From assembly GCF_029871245.1 (NCBI RefSeq), contig NZ_SSON01000075.1:448943-512942 (forward strand): DNA of 64,000 nt. The letters run 5' to 3'. The notes below the pieces were generated by a model that was not told the origin of the DNA, ran no database searches, and worked only from the letters and a program-made list of their open reading frames with translations. Shown here in pieces: positions 33,561-42,175 of the stretch; position 1 is the first letter of the stretch, and each line of letters starts with the position of its first letter. Position numbers and translations under genes: made by a program. The stretch comes from Pseudomonas sp. BN102. Its GTDB lineage: Bacteria; Pseudomonadota; Gammaproteobacteria; Pseudomonadales; Pseudomonadaceae.

Positions 33561-35122
33561 GTCTGCCTCTCGCCAACCCGCAAACCATCCCTGCCGCCCT
33601 GGCGCTGTCTGCCCGACGTCATGCACAGCAGATCGCCATCGATGATGGCGAGCTCAAGCTCAGCTACGCGGAACTGGAGCGCCTCAGCAGCAATGCAGGG
33701 CGGGCGTTGCTGGCCCTTGGACTCGAGCCGGGCGAGCGCGTCGCCATCTGGGCGCCGAACGGCCATCACTGGTTGGTGGCCGCCCTGGGCAGCCTGATGG
33801 CCGGGGCGGTGCTGGTGCCGCTGAGTACACGCCTGAAGGGCGGCGAGGCGGCGGATATCCTCAGGCGCAGCGGTGCGCGCGTGCTGTTCAGCGTTGGCGA
33901 GTTCCTCGGCAGTTACTACCCGGACCTGCTGGCGGGACAACCGCTCGATGACCTCGAGCAGACCATCGTCCTGGAATCGGCCCGCGACGGCGAATGCACC
34001 TGGCAGGGCTTCCTCGACCTGGCCGAGCAAGTGCCCGACGAGGTGCTGTCCCAGCGGATGGCCAGCCTCGACGGCGACAGCCTCTCGGACCTGATGTTCA
34101 CCTCCGGCACCACCGGCTACCCCAAGGGCGTGCTCTGTGCCCATGGCCAGAACCTGCGCCTGTTCGACAACTGGGGCGAGATCGTCGGCCTGCAGGCAGG
34201 CGACCGCTACCTCATCGTCAACCCGTTCTTCCACAGCTTCGGCTTCAAGGCGGGTTGGCTTGCCGCGCTCATCCGCGGCGCGACGATCCTGCCGCAGCGC
34301 ACCTTCGACGCCGAAGCCGTGCTGCGCCGGGTCGAGCAGGATCGCGTCAGTTTCCTGCCGGGGCCGCCAGCACTCTATTCCGCCATGCTGGACCACCCGC
34401 GCCGGGCTGATTTCGACCTGTCCTCGCTGCGCGTGGCGGTCACCGGAGCGGCCTCGGTACCACCGGTCCTGGTCCAGCGCATGAGCGAGGAGCTGGGCTT
34501 TGCCAGCGTGGTGACGGCTTACGGCCTGACCGAGAGCTGCGGCCTGGCGACCGTCTGCCGACCCGGCGACGATGCTCTGACCGTTGCCAGTACCTGTGGC
34601 CGGCCTCTCGACGGTATCGAGGTGCGCTGCGTGGATGCCAAGGGCAACCCGCTGCCGGCCGGCGAGCCGGGGGAAGTGCTGATCCGCGGTTACAACCTGA
34701 TGAAGGGCTACTTCAATGACCTCCAGGCCAGCCAGGAGGTGGTGGATGCGCAGGGCTGGCTGCATACCGGGGATGTCGGCGTGCTCGACGAGCGTGGCTA
34801 CCTGCGCATCACCGACCGGCTGAAGGACATGTTCATCGTCGGTGGTTTCAACTGCTACCCGGCGGAGGTCGAGCGCCTGCTCATGGAGCATCCCGCGGTG
34901 GCCCAGGCGGCCGTGGTGGGTATCGCCGATGAGCGACAGGGGGAAGTCGGCAAGGCCTACGTGATACTGCGTCCGGGCGCCAGCCTGGCGGCCGATGAGC
35001 TGATCGCCTGGAGCCGCGCGCGGATGGCCAACTACAAGGTGCCGCGCAGCGTGCAGTTTGTCGCGGTGCTACCGCTCAACGCCGCGGGCAAGGTGCTCAA
35101 GGGCGAGCTGCGCGCGCAGTGA
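33557..35122 (+). CDS. FadD3-like acyl-CoA ligase (second copy)
   Basis: A 521-residue ANL ligase closely similar to the one at 15644. It has MFTSGTTGYPKGV, VNPFFHSFGFKAGWLA, YGLTES, LHTGDVGVLDERGYLRITDRLKDMF and the C-terminal catalytic region LNAAGKVLKGE. It activates a steroid-derived acid, HIP or another ring C/D or side-chain acid, to its CoA ester. The start is the ATG at 33557, overlapping the OYE stop; an ATG three codons upstream is also in frame. Its stop codon directly abuts the LapG-like stop on the other strand with no gap. Confidence 0.87.
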   Translation: MSLPLANPQTIPAALALSARRHAQQIAIDDGELKLSYAELERLSSNAGRALLALGLEPGERVAIWAPNGHHWLVAALGSLMAGAVLVPLSTRLKGGEAADILRRSGARVLFSVGEFLGSYYPDLLAGQPLDDLEQTIVLESARDGECTWQGFLDLAEQVPDEVLSQRMASLDGDSLSDLMFTSGTTGYPKGVLCAHGQNLRLFDNWGEIVGLQAGDRYLIVNPFFHSFGFKAGWLAALIRGATILPQRTFDAEAVLRRVEQDRVSFLPGPPALYSAMLDHPRRADFDLSSLRVAVTGAASVPPVLVQRMSEELGFASVVTAYGLTESCGLATVCRPGDDALTVASTCGRPLDGIEVRCVDAKGNPLPAGEPGEVLIRGYNLMKGYFNDLQASQEVVDAQGWLHTGDVGVLDERGYLRITDRLKDMFIVGGFNCYPAEVERLLMEHPAVAQAAVVGIADERQGEVGKAYVILRPGASLAADELIAWSRARMANYKVPRSVQFVAVLPLNAAGKVLKGELRAQ

Positions 35123-35851
35123 TCAGGCGCTGCCCGGTGCGGCTTGCAGTTGCGCCAGGCTGAAGCCCTCGCGGCGCATGCGTTCCAGCAGCCCCTGCCA
35201 AGTGGGCAATTCGCCGGCCTCGCCGACGCGCTTGAACGCGCCGCCCTTCATCGCATAGAGCCCGCGGGCATCGAAGGCATAGCGCAGGGCAAGGTCCTTG
35301 CGCTGGGAGGCGGGAAGGATGGCGTCCACCAGGTTGTCCAGCACCATGGGCTCGGCGTCCTGGGTTTCGTAGTAGGTCACCACCATGTGCGCCTGGTTCA
35401 GCTCCAGAGCCCTGGCGTAGGTGATGCGCAGCTTCTCCTGGGGGATGCCGAGCTGCAGCAGGGTGAAGTACTTGGCCAGGGCGAAGTCCTCGCAGTCCCC
35501 GGCGCCCTTGGCCAGGGTTTCCACGGGCGTGGCCCAGTAGTCGCGACGCTTCCACAGCGCGCTGTCTTCGCTGAAGCGCACCTGGCGGTTGATCTCGCGG
35601 TTGACCGCTTGCAGTTGTTCCTGCTCGGGCCGCTGAACGCTGTCTTGTAGGAGGTCCTGCCAGGCCTGGAGGCGTTCACGGGCCGGGCTGCTGCGGCCGT
35701 AGCGCTTTTCCGCCTTGCGCAGCACGGGGTCGAGGCTCCAGGCGGCCTTGGCGACGCCGGGGCCGAGCAGCAGGCTGCCGCCGATGGCCGAGATGGCCAG
35801 CAATTGCCAGAACAGGGATGAGACGAAGCGGCGGGAGGCAGGCTTCTGCAA
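35123..35851 (-). CDS. lapG: Periplasmic LapG-type cysteine protease (BTLCP family)
   Basis: A 242-residue transglutaminase-like cysteine proteinase with an N-terminal signal or membrane segment (FVSSLFWQLLAISAIGGSLLLGPGVAKA). The catalytic triad positions are C120 (GAGDCEDFALAKY), H155 (AHMVV) and D172 (VLDNLVD). In P. fluorescens and P. putida LapG cuts the N-terminus of the adhesin LapA and frees biofilm cells; it is held by LapD when c-di-GMP is high. lapD and lapA are not adjacent here, so orthology is less sure. It is unrelated to the steroid genes around it. Confidence 0.78.
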   Translation of the reverse strand: MQKPASRRFVSSLFWQLLAISAIGGSLLLGPGVAKAAWSLDPVLRKAEKRYGRSSPARERLQAWQDLLQDSVQRPEQEQLQAVNREINRQVRFSEDSALWKRRDYWATPVETLAKGAGDCEDFALAKYFTLLQLGIPQEKLRITYARALELNQAHMVVTYYETQDAEPMVLDNLVDAILPASQRKDLALRYAFDARGLYAMKGGAFKRVGEAGELPTWQGLLERMRREGFSLAQLQAAPGSA

Positions 35852-36095
35852 CGGGTTGACTCTCCAGGAAAGCGGCCGGGGCCGGGTTCGAGCGGTGGAT
35901 CAATCCGTTGAGCGAATCACTGGCATAAAGGTAACCTTCCGCCAGATCCGGGATGTGAGCACCCTAGGGCCAGTGCCCATAGCCCCGCAAGCGGCAGGAG
36001 ACGCACGGCAGCGCAGGGCGGTGGGCATGGCGGGAGAAAGGCCCTGGAATGGGCCTTGTCGGTTTGGACCGATTGTCGGAAAGAGTAGTACTGCT

Positions 36096-36135
36096 GCTCG
36101 TCGGGCAGGCGAAGGTCAAGGCGTGCCCGACGAGC
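36096..36135 (-). terminator. Hairpin downstream of small exported protein gene
   Basis: A 12-bp perfect inverted repeat (GCTCGTCGGGCA and its complement) with a 16-base spacer, just past the stop of the gene at 36148. No T-run. The 35852-36147 gap holds nothing else I can assign. Confidence 0.4.
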
Positions 36136-36147
36136 GACTATCCCTGG

Positions 36148-36444
36148 TCAGTGCCCGAATTCAATCCGTTGTTGGTGGATCAGCGACCGGTATTGCGGAG
36201 TCTGCGGGGTGGGTTGCATGTCGTCGTCTTCGTACTGCAGACCTGCCGCGGTCGGTTCGTCCTCGACCGCCCTGACGATGACCTGGCTGGAGTCCTCCTT
36301 CATCTGGATCAGTTGCTGATTACGCATCCGGTACTCGTCCAAGCGATCGCTTCCATTCTCCGCAAGGACCGTGGCCGGTCCCGTTGTCACGACCAGGGCC
36401 AGAAAAAGGCCGCTGAGCGCAGTCGTGTTGAATGTCGATTTCAT
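36148..36444 (-). CDS. Small exported protein with AENGSDRL motif
   Basis: A 98-residue protein of unknown function. A hydrophobic N-terminus (MKSTFNTTALSGLFLALVVT) ends before the A28-ENGSDRL-R34 motif. A YR segment and a PTAAG box (residues 64-68) follow. The tail is acidic and polar. It is a paralogue of the 104-residue protein just upstream and shares the AE(G/N)G-DR motif with the repeat protein at 60291. A ribosome site is visible (GAGGAAGAAACC). It is probably periplasmic or secreted; no enzyme motif is present. Confidence 0.7.
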   Translation of the reverse strand: MKSTFNTTALSGLFLALVVTTGPATVLAENGSDRLDEYRMRNQQLIQMKEDSSQVIVRAVEDEPTAAGLQYEDDDMQPTPQTPQYRSLIHQQRIEFGH

Positions 36445-36684
36445 GGTTTCTTCCTCTTGTTCCCCACTAATCCCCCTGCAATTGGATGACGTCCATGGTG
36501 GGGCTTTATTACAGGCCTGGGGAGAAGCCTGACAAATGGCAGGAATCAGGACCGGCGGGCATGTGCAAGCCTATGAATGGCATGGGATTTTCCGCACTTT
36601 CTGCCCGTTTCCGGTGCCCGGTCCAGCGCCGGATGCCGTGGGTGAATTCCCACCGGATTTATCCGTCAATGGGGAGAATATTTC

Positions 36685-36709
36685 CTGTGGGAGCGAATTA
36701 ATTCGCGAT
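36685..36709. repeat. Partial family A repeat
   Basis: CTGTGGGAGCGAATTAATTC..., one arm of family A with a palindromic GAATTAATTC centre and no matching second arm. Confidence 0.5.
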
Positions 36710-36722
36710 GGGCTGTGCTGTT

Positions 36723-36753
36723 CCCCTCCGGGTGCGGGGCGCACCCGGAGGGG
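36723..36753 (-). terminator. Hairpin downstream of the second small protein gene
   Basis: A 13-bp perfect stem (CCCCTCCGGGTGC and its complement) with a 5-base loop, 15 bp beyond the stop of the gene at 36768. It lacks a T-run. Confidence 0.45.
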
Positions 36754-36767
36754 CGGACAAGGTCAGA

Positions 36768-37082
36768 TCACTGTGCGTCTTCCACTTTTCGGGTTGGCTT
36801 GGCGATCGACCCCGTTTCTTCCTGGGTGACCTCTGAGCCGGCGGCGGTCGGTTTCTCCTCGACCAACTGGGCGAAACGCTCGCTTTCGTCATCGGTTGTC
36901 TGCTCGCGTTGCGCTTGCCACTCCCGATACTGGATGAGGCGATCACCGCCTCCTTCCGCCAGCATCAGAGTCGGCTGCTGGTTTGCCGATGGAAGGGATG
37001 CACTGGATGCCTGCAATGAAGTCAGCACGACAAAAGAAAACAGCAGGCCAGACAAGGTAGTGGTGGTAATTGCGGATTTCAT
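36768..37082 (-). CDS. Small exported protein with AEGGGDRL motif
   Basis: A 104-residue protein of unknown function, paralogous to the one at 36148. Both start MKS..TT.LSGL, and after the exported segment both have AEGGGDRL or AENGSDRL, a YR box and an E(E/D)(K/E)PTAAG box. The start is the ATG at 37082 (MKSAITTTTLSGL), since the 27 codons upstream show no conservation. The mature part is rich in Q, E and T. A short AT-rich promoter region lies upstream. Function unknown; perhaps a stress-induced periplasmic protein. Confidence 0.7.
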   Translation of the reverse strand: MKSAITTTTLSGLLFSFVVLTSLQASSASLPSANQQPTLMLAEGGGDRLIQYREWQAQREQTTDDESERFAQLVEEKPTAAGSEVTQEETGSIAKPTRKVEDAQ

Positions 37083-37480
37083 GTGTCTTCCTCGTAACCC
37101 CCCGAATAACCCCCGATGCCGGATATTAAGGAAGTGGAAAAACACTTCTAGCACTATCTTCAAGTGTCTGATGAATGGCTAACTTCAAGACGAACTGATA
37201 GTTCGTAACTAGCTGACTGGCATGCATTATTCCAATGGTTATGCCCGTTTTAAGAGTATGTAACGGACTGTATTGCGGTTTGTAAGTGTGTGTAAGTTGG
37301 ATGTTTCTGTCTTGTTTCAGAGTAGCGCTCTGGAAACATATTCCAATGAATATTCATGCGATCTGGTATGACTTTTGAATTAAATCACTGAAGCGGATTC
37401 AAGGCCGCCGCGAAATTCGCTGTGACCTTCTCCTTGAGCGCCCCTCCCGCAAGCGCCAAAGCCCTCTCCACAGGCGCTTT
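37083..37480. other. AT-rich non-coding stretch
   Basis: About 400 bp with much lower GC than its surroundings, including 37140-37380 rich in TTTGAATT- and ATTCC-like segments. It holds the presumed promoter of the small protein gene (minus strand) and, near its right end, the hsaC operator. A short GAAGTG...CACTTC hairpin is at about 37133. I find no gene. Confidence 0.5.
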
Positions 37481-37485
37481 CGCGT

Positions 37486-37501
37486 TAGTCTCAACGGACG
37501 A
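37486..37501 (+). promoter_or_regulatory. Steroid-regulon operator dyad, site 12 (hsaC operon)
   Basis: TAGTCT-CAAC-GGACGA, one base off consensus, ending 88 bp before the hsaC ATG. Confidence 0.65.
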
Positions 37502-37588
37502 TGCCCGCCACCGGGCCCGTCGATTTAATCCCTCCTCATAGGGCCCGCGCCAGGCATGCGCGGCGATAACGACAATGAGGAGAACCGC

Positions 37589-38482
37589 ATGGATATCCGT
37601 GGCCTGGGCTACGTCACCGTAGCCGCGACAGACCTGAAGGGCTGGCACGACTACGCCACCGGGGTGCTCGGCATGATGGTGGGCGTCGAGTCGGATGAGC
37701 GGCTCTACCTGAAGATGGACGAACGCCCCTACCGCATCCTGGTGGAGCGGGCCGACCGTGACGGCTACGGCGCCTGCGGTTGGGAAGTGGCGGGCAAGGC
37801 CGCCTTCGAGCAGGCCATCGCCGAGCTTGAAGCCGCCGACGTCGAGGTCCAGCGCGGCAGTACCCGCGACGCCGCCGGGCGCAAGGTGCAGGAAGTGGCG
37901 CACTTCGCCGACCCGGATGGCAATCGCCACGAATTGTTCTGGGGCCCGCTGCAGGATTTCGCCCCCTTTATCTCTCCGACTGGCGTTTCCGGCTTCGTCA
38001 CCAGCGACCTGGGGATGGGCCATGCGGTGATCCCGGCGCCCAGCTTCGACCGCTGCCTGGCCTTCTACGAGCAGGTGATGGGTTTCGGCCTGTCGGACCT
38101 GATGAAGGTGCGTTTCACCCCCGATCCGGCCGAGCCGGAGAAACGCATCCATTTCCTCCACTGCAACAACGGCCGCCACCATTCCCTGGCGTTGTTCGAG
38201 TGCCCGGTCCCATCCGGCTGCGTGCACCTGATGGTGGAAGTGCGCGAGCTCGACGATGTCGGCCGCGCCCTGGACCGCATGCACGCCAGCGGCGTGAAGC
38301 TCTCCGCCACCCTCGGTCGCCACACCAACGACGAGATGACCTCCTTCTACATGCAGACCCCCGGCGGCTTCGACATGGAGTTCGGCTGTGGCGGCAAGGT
38401 CATGGACTGGGAGCGCCATACCCCCTTCGAGAGCACCGTGGTCAGCCACTGGGGCCATGACTTCAGCGTCGGTCGCCGTTAA
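37589..38482 (+). CDS. hsaC: Extradiol catechol dioxygenase HsaC/TesB (3,4-DHSA dioxygenase)
   Basis: A 297-residue type I extradiol dioxygenase made of two VOC modules. Fe(II) ligands are H145 (GHAVIP), H213 (VHLMVEV) and E264 (DMEFG), with a probable catalytic H197 or H198 (GRHHSLALFE). It cuts the catechol made by HsaA and opens ring A. The start is the ATG at 37589 after GAGGAG. It begins a long operon running through the ipd, echA20 and fadE genes. HsaD, the hydrolase expected after it, is not in the window. Confidence 0.92.
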   Translation: MDIRGLGYVTVAATDLKGWHDYATGVLGMMVGVESDERLYLKMDERPYRILVERADRDGYGACGWEVAGKAAFEQAIAELEAADVEVQRGSTRDAAGRKVQEVAHFADPDGNRHELFWGPLQDFAPFISPTGVSGFVTSDLGMGHAVIPAPSFDRCLAFYEQVMGFGLSDLMKVRFTPDPAEPEKRIHFLHCNNGRHHSLALFECPVPSGCVHLMVEVRELDDVGRALDRMHASGVKLSATLGRHTNDEMTSFYMQTPGGFDMEFGCGGKVMDWERHTPFESTVVSHWGHDFSVGRR

Positions 38483-38494
38483 GGAGCAATACCC

Positions 38495-39376
38495 ATGGAC
38501 AAACGCATGAACGCCACCGACGTGGTCGGCCAGCTGTGCGATGGCATGACGATCGGTATCGGCGGCTGGGGCCCGCGGCGCAAGCCCATGGCCCTGGTGC
38601 GCGAGATCCTCCGCTCAGACCTCAAGGACCTCACGGTGGTCGCCTATGGCGGCGCCGATATCGGCATGCTCTGTGCCGCCGGCAAGGTCCGCAAGCTGGT
38701 GTACGCCTTCGTCTCGCTGGACTTCATTCCGCTCGAACCCTACTTCCGCAAGGCCCGCCAGGAGGGCGCCGTGGAGGTGATGGAAATCGACGAGGGCATG
38801 ATGCTGCTCGGCCTGCGCGCCGCTGCCATGCGCGTGCCTTTCATTCCCACTGCCGTCGGCCTGGGCACCGATGTGCTGCGCCTGAATCCGGAGCTGAAAC
38901 TGGTCAGCTCGCCCTACGACGACAGCCGCGACTGGGTCGCCATGCCGGCCCTCAAGCTGGACGCGGCGCTGATCCACGTCGATCGTGCCGATTCCCGTGG
39001 CGTGTGCCAGATCGCCGGGCCCGACCACTACATGGATGACCTCTTCGTCCGCGCCGCGGACAAGGCCTACGTCAGCTGCGACGAGCTGGTGCCGAGCGAT
39101 TTCTTCCATGCCGACCCCGAGAATGCCCGCAAGGTGTTCTGGGAGCGCAACCGCACCACGGCGGTGGTGCACCTGCCGGGCGGTGCCCACCCCTCTTCCT
39201 GCGCGCCGCTCTACGGCTTCGATACCGCCCACTTCAAGGCCTACAACGCTTCGGCCGGCGAGCCGGACGGCTGGCAAACCTACATGGAGCGCTATGTGAA
39301 CTGCGGCGAGGCGGAATACCTGGCCCGCGTCGGTGGCCTGGATGCCATTCGCAAACTGCCGCTCCCGGTTTTCTGA
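38495..39376 (+). CDS. ipdA: CoA-transferase-like alpha subunit IpdA (ring C hydrolase)
   Basis: A 293-residue CoA-transferase-family alpha chain (GMTIGIGGWGPRRKPMALVREILR near the start; VVAYGGADIGMLCAAGKVRKLVYAFVSLD follows). IpdA with IpdB in M. tuberculosis and Rhodococcus does not transfer CoA but hydrolyses a carbon-carbon bond of ring C in COCHEA-CoA. Order with ipdB, ipdC and echA20 matches the known actinobacterial set, so the call is firm. It is 12 bp from hsaC, with AAGGAG before the ATG, and 10 bp from ipdB. Confidence 0.88.
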   Translation: MDKRMNATDVVGQLCDGMTIGIGGWGPRRKPMALVREILRSDLKDLTVVAYGGADIGMLCAAGKVRKLVYAFVSLDFIPLEPYFRKARQEGAVEVMEIDEGMMLLGLRAAAMRVPFIPTAVGLGTDVLRLNPELKLVSSPYDDSRDWVAMPALKLDAALIHVDRADSRGVCQIAGPDHYMDDLFVRAADKAYVSCDELVPSDFFHADPENARKVFWERNRTTAVVHLPGGAHPSSCAPLYGFDTAHFKAYNASAGEPDGWQTYMERYVNCGEAEYLARVGGLDAIRKLPLPVF

Positions 39377-39386
39377 GGACGCTGAG

Positions 39387-40199
39387 ATGACTGCCACCAA
39401 ACAACCCTACAGCCTCGCTGAATTGATGATCTGCGCCGCCTCCGAGGCCTTCGTCGGCGACGGCGAAGTACTCGCCACCGGCATCGGCGTGCTGCAGCGC
39501 CTGGCCGCCTCCCTGGCCATGCTCAACAGCAATGCCGAACTGATGATGACCGACTCCGAGGCCTTCATGGTCGCCGAGCCGGTGCCGGTGGGCCCGCGCA
39601 ATGGCTACCAGCCCAAGTGCGACAGCTGGATGGGCTTCTCGCGCATCTTCGACAACGTCTGGAGCGGTCGCCGCCACGCCCTGGTGGGGCCGGTGCAGAT
39701 CGACCGCTTCGGCCAGGCCAACATTTCCTGCATCGGCGACCATGCCAAGCCGAAGTCGCAGATGCTCGGCGTGCGCGGCTTCCCCGGCAACTCCATCAGC
39801 CACGCCAACTCCTTCCTGGTGTCCAGCCACAACAAGCGGGTGTTCGTCGACGGCGAGGTGGATGTGGTGGCCTCGGTCGGCTACAACCCCGCGCGCCTGG
39901 CCCGTGGCTGGTCCCTGGACGAGATCGACATCCGCCTGATCGTCACCGACCTCTGCGTGCTCGACTTCCAGGGCCCGGACCGGCAGATGCGCATCCGCTC
40001 CCTGCACCCCGGCGTGACGCTGGACGAAGTGCAGGACGCCACCGGTTTCCCGCTGCACGTGCCGGAGGAGATCCCCACCACCGCCGCGCCCACCCTCGAA
40101 CAGCTGATCCTCATCCAGCAACTGGACCCGCACAACATGCGTGCCAGCCAGCTCAAGGACAACCCGCCGGGCGTGCGCGCCCGTGCCATGACCCACTGA
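39387..40199 (+). CDS. ipdB: CoA-transferase-like beta subunit IpdB
   Basis: A 270-residue CoA-transferase beta-chain homologue and partner of IpdA. Features include the leading LAELMICAASEAFVGDGEVLATGIGVLQRLAASLA, the central CIGDHAKPKSQMLGVRGFPGNSISHANSF and the late DLCVLDFQGPDRQMRIRSLHPGV. The start is the ATG at 39387 after GCTGAG. The pair forms the ring C-opening hydrolase. The short gap to ipdA and the 15-bp gap to the next gene show one transcript. No missing residues are apparent by eye. Confidence 0.88.
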   Translation: MTATKQPYSLAELMICAASEAFVGDGEVLATGIGVLQRLAASLAMLNSNAELMMTDSEAFMVAEPVPVGPRNGYQPKCDSWMGFSRIFDNVWSGRRHALVGPVQIDRFGQANISCIGDHAKPKSQMLGVRGFPGNSISHANSFLVSSHNKRVFVDGEVDVVASVGYNPARLARGWSLDEIDIRLIVTDLCVLDFQGPDRQMRIRSLHPGVTLDEVQDATGFPLHVPEEIPTTAAPTLEQLILIQQLDPHNMRASQLKDNPPGVRARAMTH

Positions 40200-40214
40200 G
40201 GCGGAGCCGCGCAG

Positions 40215-41081
40215 ATGAATCACGAAGCAGCCGAAGAGCAAGTGGTGCAGTACGAGGTGCAGGGCCCGCTGGCCCTGGTCACCATGCATCGCCCCGAGTA
40301 CCACAACGCGCAGAACTCGCGCATGACCTACGCCCTGGACGCCGCATTCCGCCAGGCCTGCGATGACGACAGCGTCAAGGTCATCGTGCTGCGCGGCGCC
40401 GGCAAGCACTTTTCCGCCGGCCACGACATCGGTACGCCGGGCCGCGACGTCAACCAGAGCTTCGATCGCGCCAGCCTCTGGTACGACCACGTGAACAAGC
40501 CGGGCGGCGAGTTCCTCTATGCCCGCGAGCAGGAGGTCTACCTCGGCATGTGTCGGCGCTGGCGCGACATGCCCAAGCCGACCATCGCCATGGTGCAGGG
40601 CGCCTGCATCGCCGGCGGCCTGATGCTGGCCTGGGTCTGCGACCTGATCATCGCCTCGGACGACGCCTTCTTCTCCGACCCCGTGGTGCGCATGGGCATT
40701 CCCGGCGTCGAGTACTTCGCCCATGTCCATGAACTGAACCCGCGCATCGCCAAGGAATTCCTGTTCCTCGGCGAGCGCATGGGCGCCGAGCGCGCCTGGC
40801 AGATGGGCATGGTCAACAAGGTGGTGCCGCGCGACGTGCTGGAGGACGTGACCCTGGACATGGCCCGGCGCATCGCGCAGATGCCGCGCCTGGGCCTGCA
40901 GCTGACCAAGCAGGCGGTGAACAACGCCGAGGACCTGATGGGCAAGCGCGCCACCATGGACATGGTGTTCGGCCTGCACCACTTCGCCCATGCGCACAAC
41001 GAACTGGTCAGCGGCGACAAGCTGGGTGGCTACGACGCGCGCGGCATGGCCGAATCGCAACGCAAGCCGGCGGAGGCGTGA
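40215..41081 (+). CDS. Enoyl-CoA hydratase/isomerase family protein
   Basis: A 288-residue crotonase-fold protein (ALVTMHRPEYHNAQNSRMTYAL, oxyanion-hole motif GKHFSAGHDIGT, PKPTIAMVQGACIAGGLMLAWVCDLIIAS). Compared with the EchA20 copy at 42176 it is longer, carries an insertion after HDIGT (PGRDVNQSFDRASLWYDH) and lacks the GVDIKE segment, so it is a distinct enzyme. It may hydrate an unsaturated ring C/D acyl-CoA. Its stop overlaps the ipdC start. Specificity is not determinable from sequence. Confidence 0.83.
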   Translation: MNHEAAEEQVVQYEVQGPLALVTMHRPEYHNAQNSRMTYALDAAFRQACDDDSVKVIVLRGAGKHFSAGHDIGTPGRDVNQSFDRASLWYDHVNKPGGEFLYAREQEVYLGMCRRWRDMPKPTIAMVQGACIAGGLMLAWVCDLIIASDDAFFSDPVVRMGIPGVEYFAHVHELNPRIAKEFLFLGERMGAERAWQMGMVNKVVPRDVLEDVTLDMARRIAQMPRLGLQLTKQAVNNAEDLMGKRATMDMVFGLHHFAHAHNELVSGDKLGGYDARGMAESQRKPAEA

Positions 41082-42148
41082 TGGCGATGTCCCTGGATAC
41101 CCGCCTGACCCGACTGCTCGGCTGCCGCTACCCGATCATCCAGACCGCCATGGGCTGGGTGGCCGACCCGAAACTGGTGGCCGCCACCGGCAATGCCGGC
41201 GGCTTCGGCTTCCTCGCCGGCGCCACCATCGAGCCGTGGAAGATGGAGGAGGCCATCCTCGAAACGAAGCGGCTGACCGACCGGCCCTTCGGTGTCAACT
41301 TCCACATGTACCAGGCCAACGCCGGCGAGATCGTCGAGCTGGTGGTGAAGCACAAGGTGCGTGCCGTGAGCTACAGCCGCTCGCCGGGCAAGGCGATGAT
41401 CGCCCGCCTGAAGGATGCCGGCGTGGTCTGCATCCCCACGGTGGGCGCCCTCAAGCACGCGGTGAAGGCCGTGGAAATGGGCGCCGACGCCGTGACCGTG
41501 CAGGGCGGGGAGGGTGGTGGCCACACCGGTTCGGTGCCCACTGCCATCCTCCTCGGCCAGGTGGTGGACGCAGTGGAGGTGCCGGTGATCGCCGCCGGTG
41601 GCTTCAAGGACGGGCGTGGCCTGGTCTCGGCCCTGGCGCTCGGTGCCGAAGGCATCGCCATGGGCACGCGCTTTCTGATGAGCGCCGACAGCCCGGTGCC
41701 GCCGGCTACCCTGGAGCGTTACCTGAAGGTCCGCGACCCGGCCGCCATCATCGTCAGCCGCGCCATCGACGGCCTGCCGCAACGAATGATCCGCAACGAA
41801 CTGCTGGACAGCCTCGAGCGCTCCGGCGGCCTCAAGCGTCTGTTGCTGGCCCTGCGCAGTGCCCTGGCCTACCGCCGTCACAGCGGCGCCAGCATCGCCC
41901 AGCTGCTTGGCAGCGCGCTGAAGATGGGCGGCAACGACGGCCTGAGCGCCGCCCAGACGCTGATGGCCGCCAACGCGCCCATGGTGATCCAGAAGGCCAT
42001 GGTCGAAGGCCTCCCGGCCGAAGGCGTGCTGCCCGCCGGCCAGGTCGCCGCCAGCATCGACAGCCTGCCGGGCTGCGCCGAACTCATCGAATCCATCGTG
42101 CAGCAGGCCGAGCAGCGTCTCGCCGAGCTGTGCCGCCGTGCGGGCTAA
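41081..42148 (+). CDS. ipdC: IpdC, nitronate monooxygenase-like FMN oxidoreductase
   Basis: A 355-residue NMO/2-nitropropane-dioxygenase-family TIM barrel (CRYPIIQTAMGWVADPKLVAATGNAGGFGFLAGATIEPW; the FMN-phosphate loop QGGEGGGHTGSVPTAILL; PVIAAGGFKDGRGLVSALALGAEGIAMGTRF). In actinobacteria IpdC is a dehydrogenase acting on a hydroxylated ring C/D acyl-CoA ahead of EchA20. The ATG at 41081 overlaps the upstream stop; an ATG two codons later has better spacing to GGAGG and is an alternative. The gene order ipdA-ipdB-ECH-ipdC-echA20 supports the call. Confidence 0.85.
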   Translation: MAMSLDTRLTRLLGCRYPIIQTAMGWVADPKLVAATGNAGGFGFLAGATIEPWKMEEAILETKRLTDRPFGVNFHMYQANAGEIVELVVKHKVRAVSYSRSPGKAMIARLKDAGVVCIPTVGALKHAVKAVEMGADAVTVQGGEGGGHTGSVPTAILLGQVVDAVEVPVIAAGGFKDGRGLVSALALGAEGIAMGTRFLMSADSPVPPATLERYLKVRDPAAIIVSRAIDGLPQRMIRNELLDSLERSGGLKRLLLALRSALAYRRHSGASIAQLLGSALKMGGNDGLSAAQTLMAANAPMVIQKAMVEGLPAEGVLPAGQVAASIDSLPGCAELIESIVQQAEQRLAELCRRAG

Positions 42149-42175
42149 GAATCGAATAATCGAAGGGGAAGCCGG

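Noticed and set aside
39234-41060. A 608-codon minus-strand frame
   Set aside because: Shadow of ipdA end, ipdB and the ECH gene; same low-complexity look.
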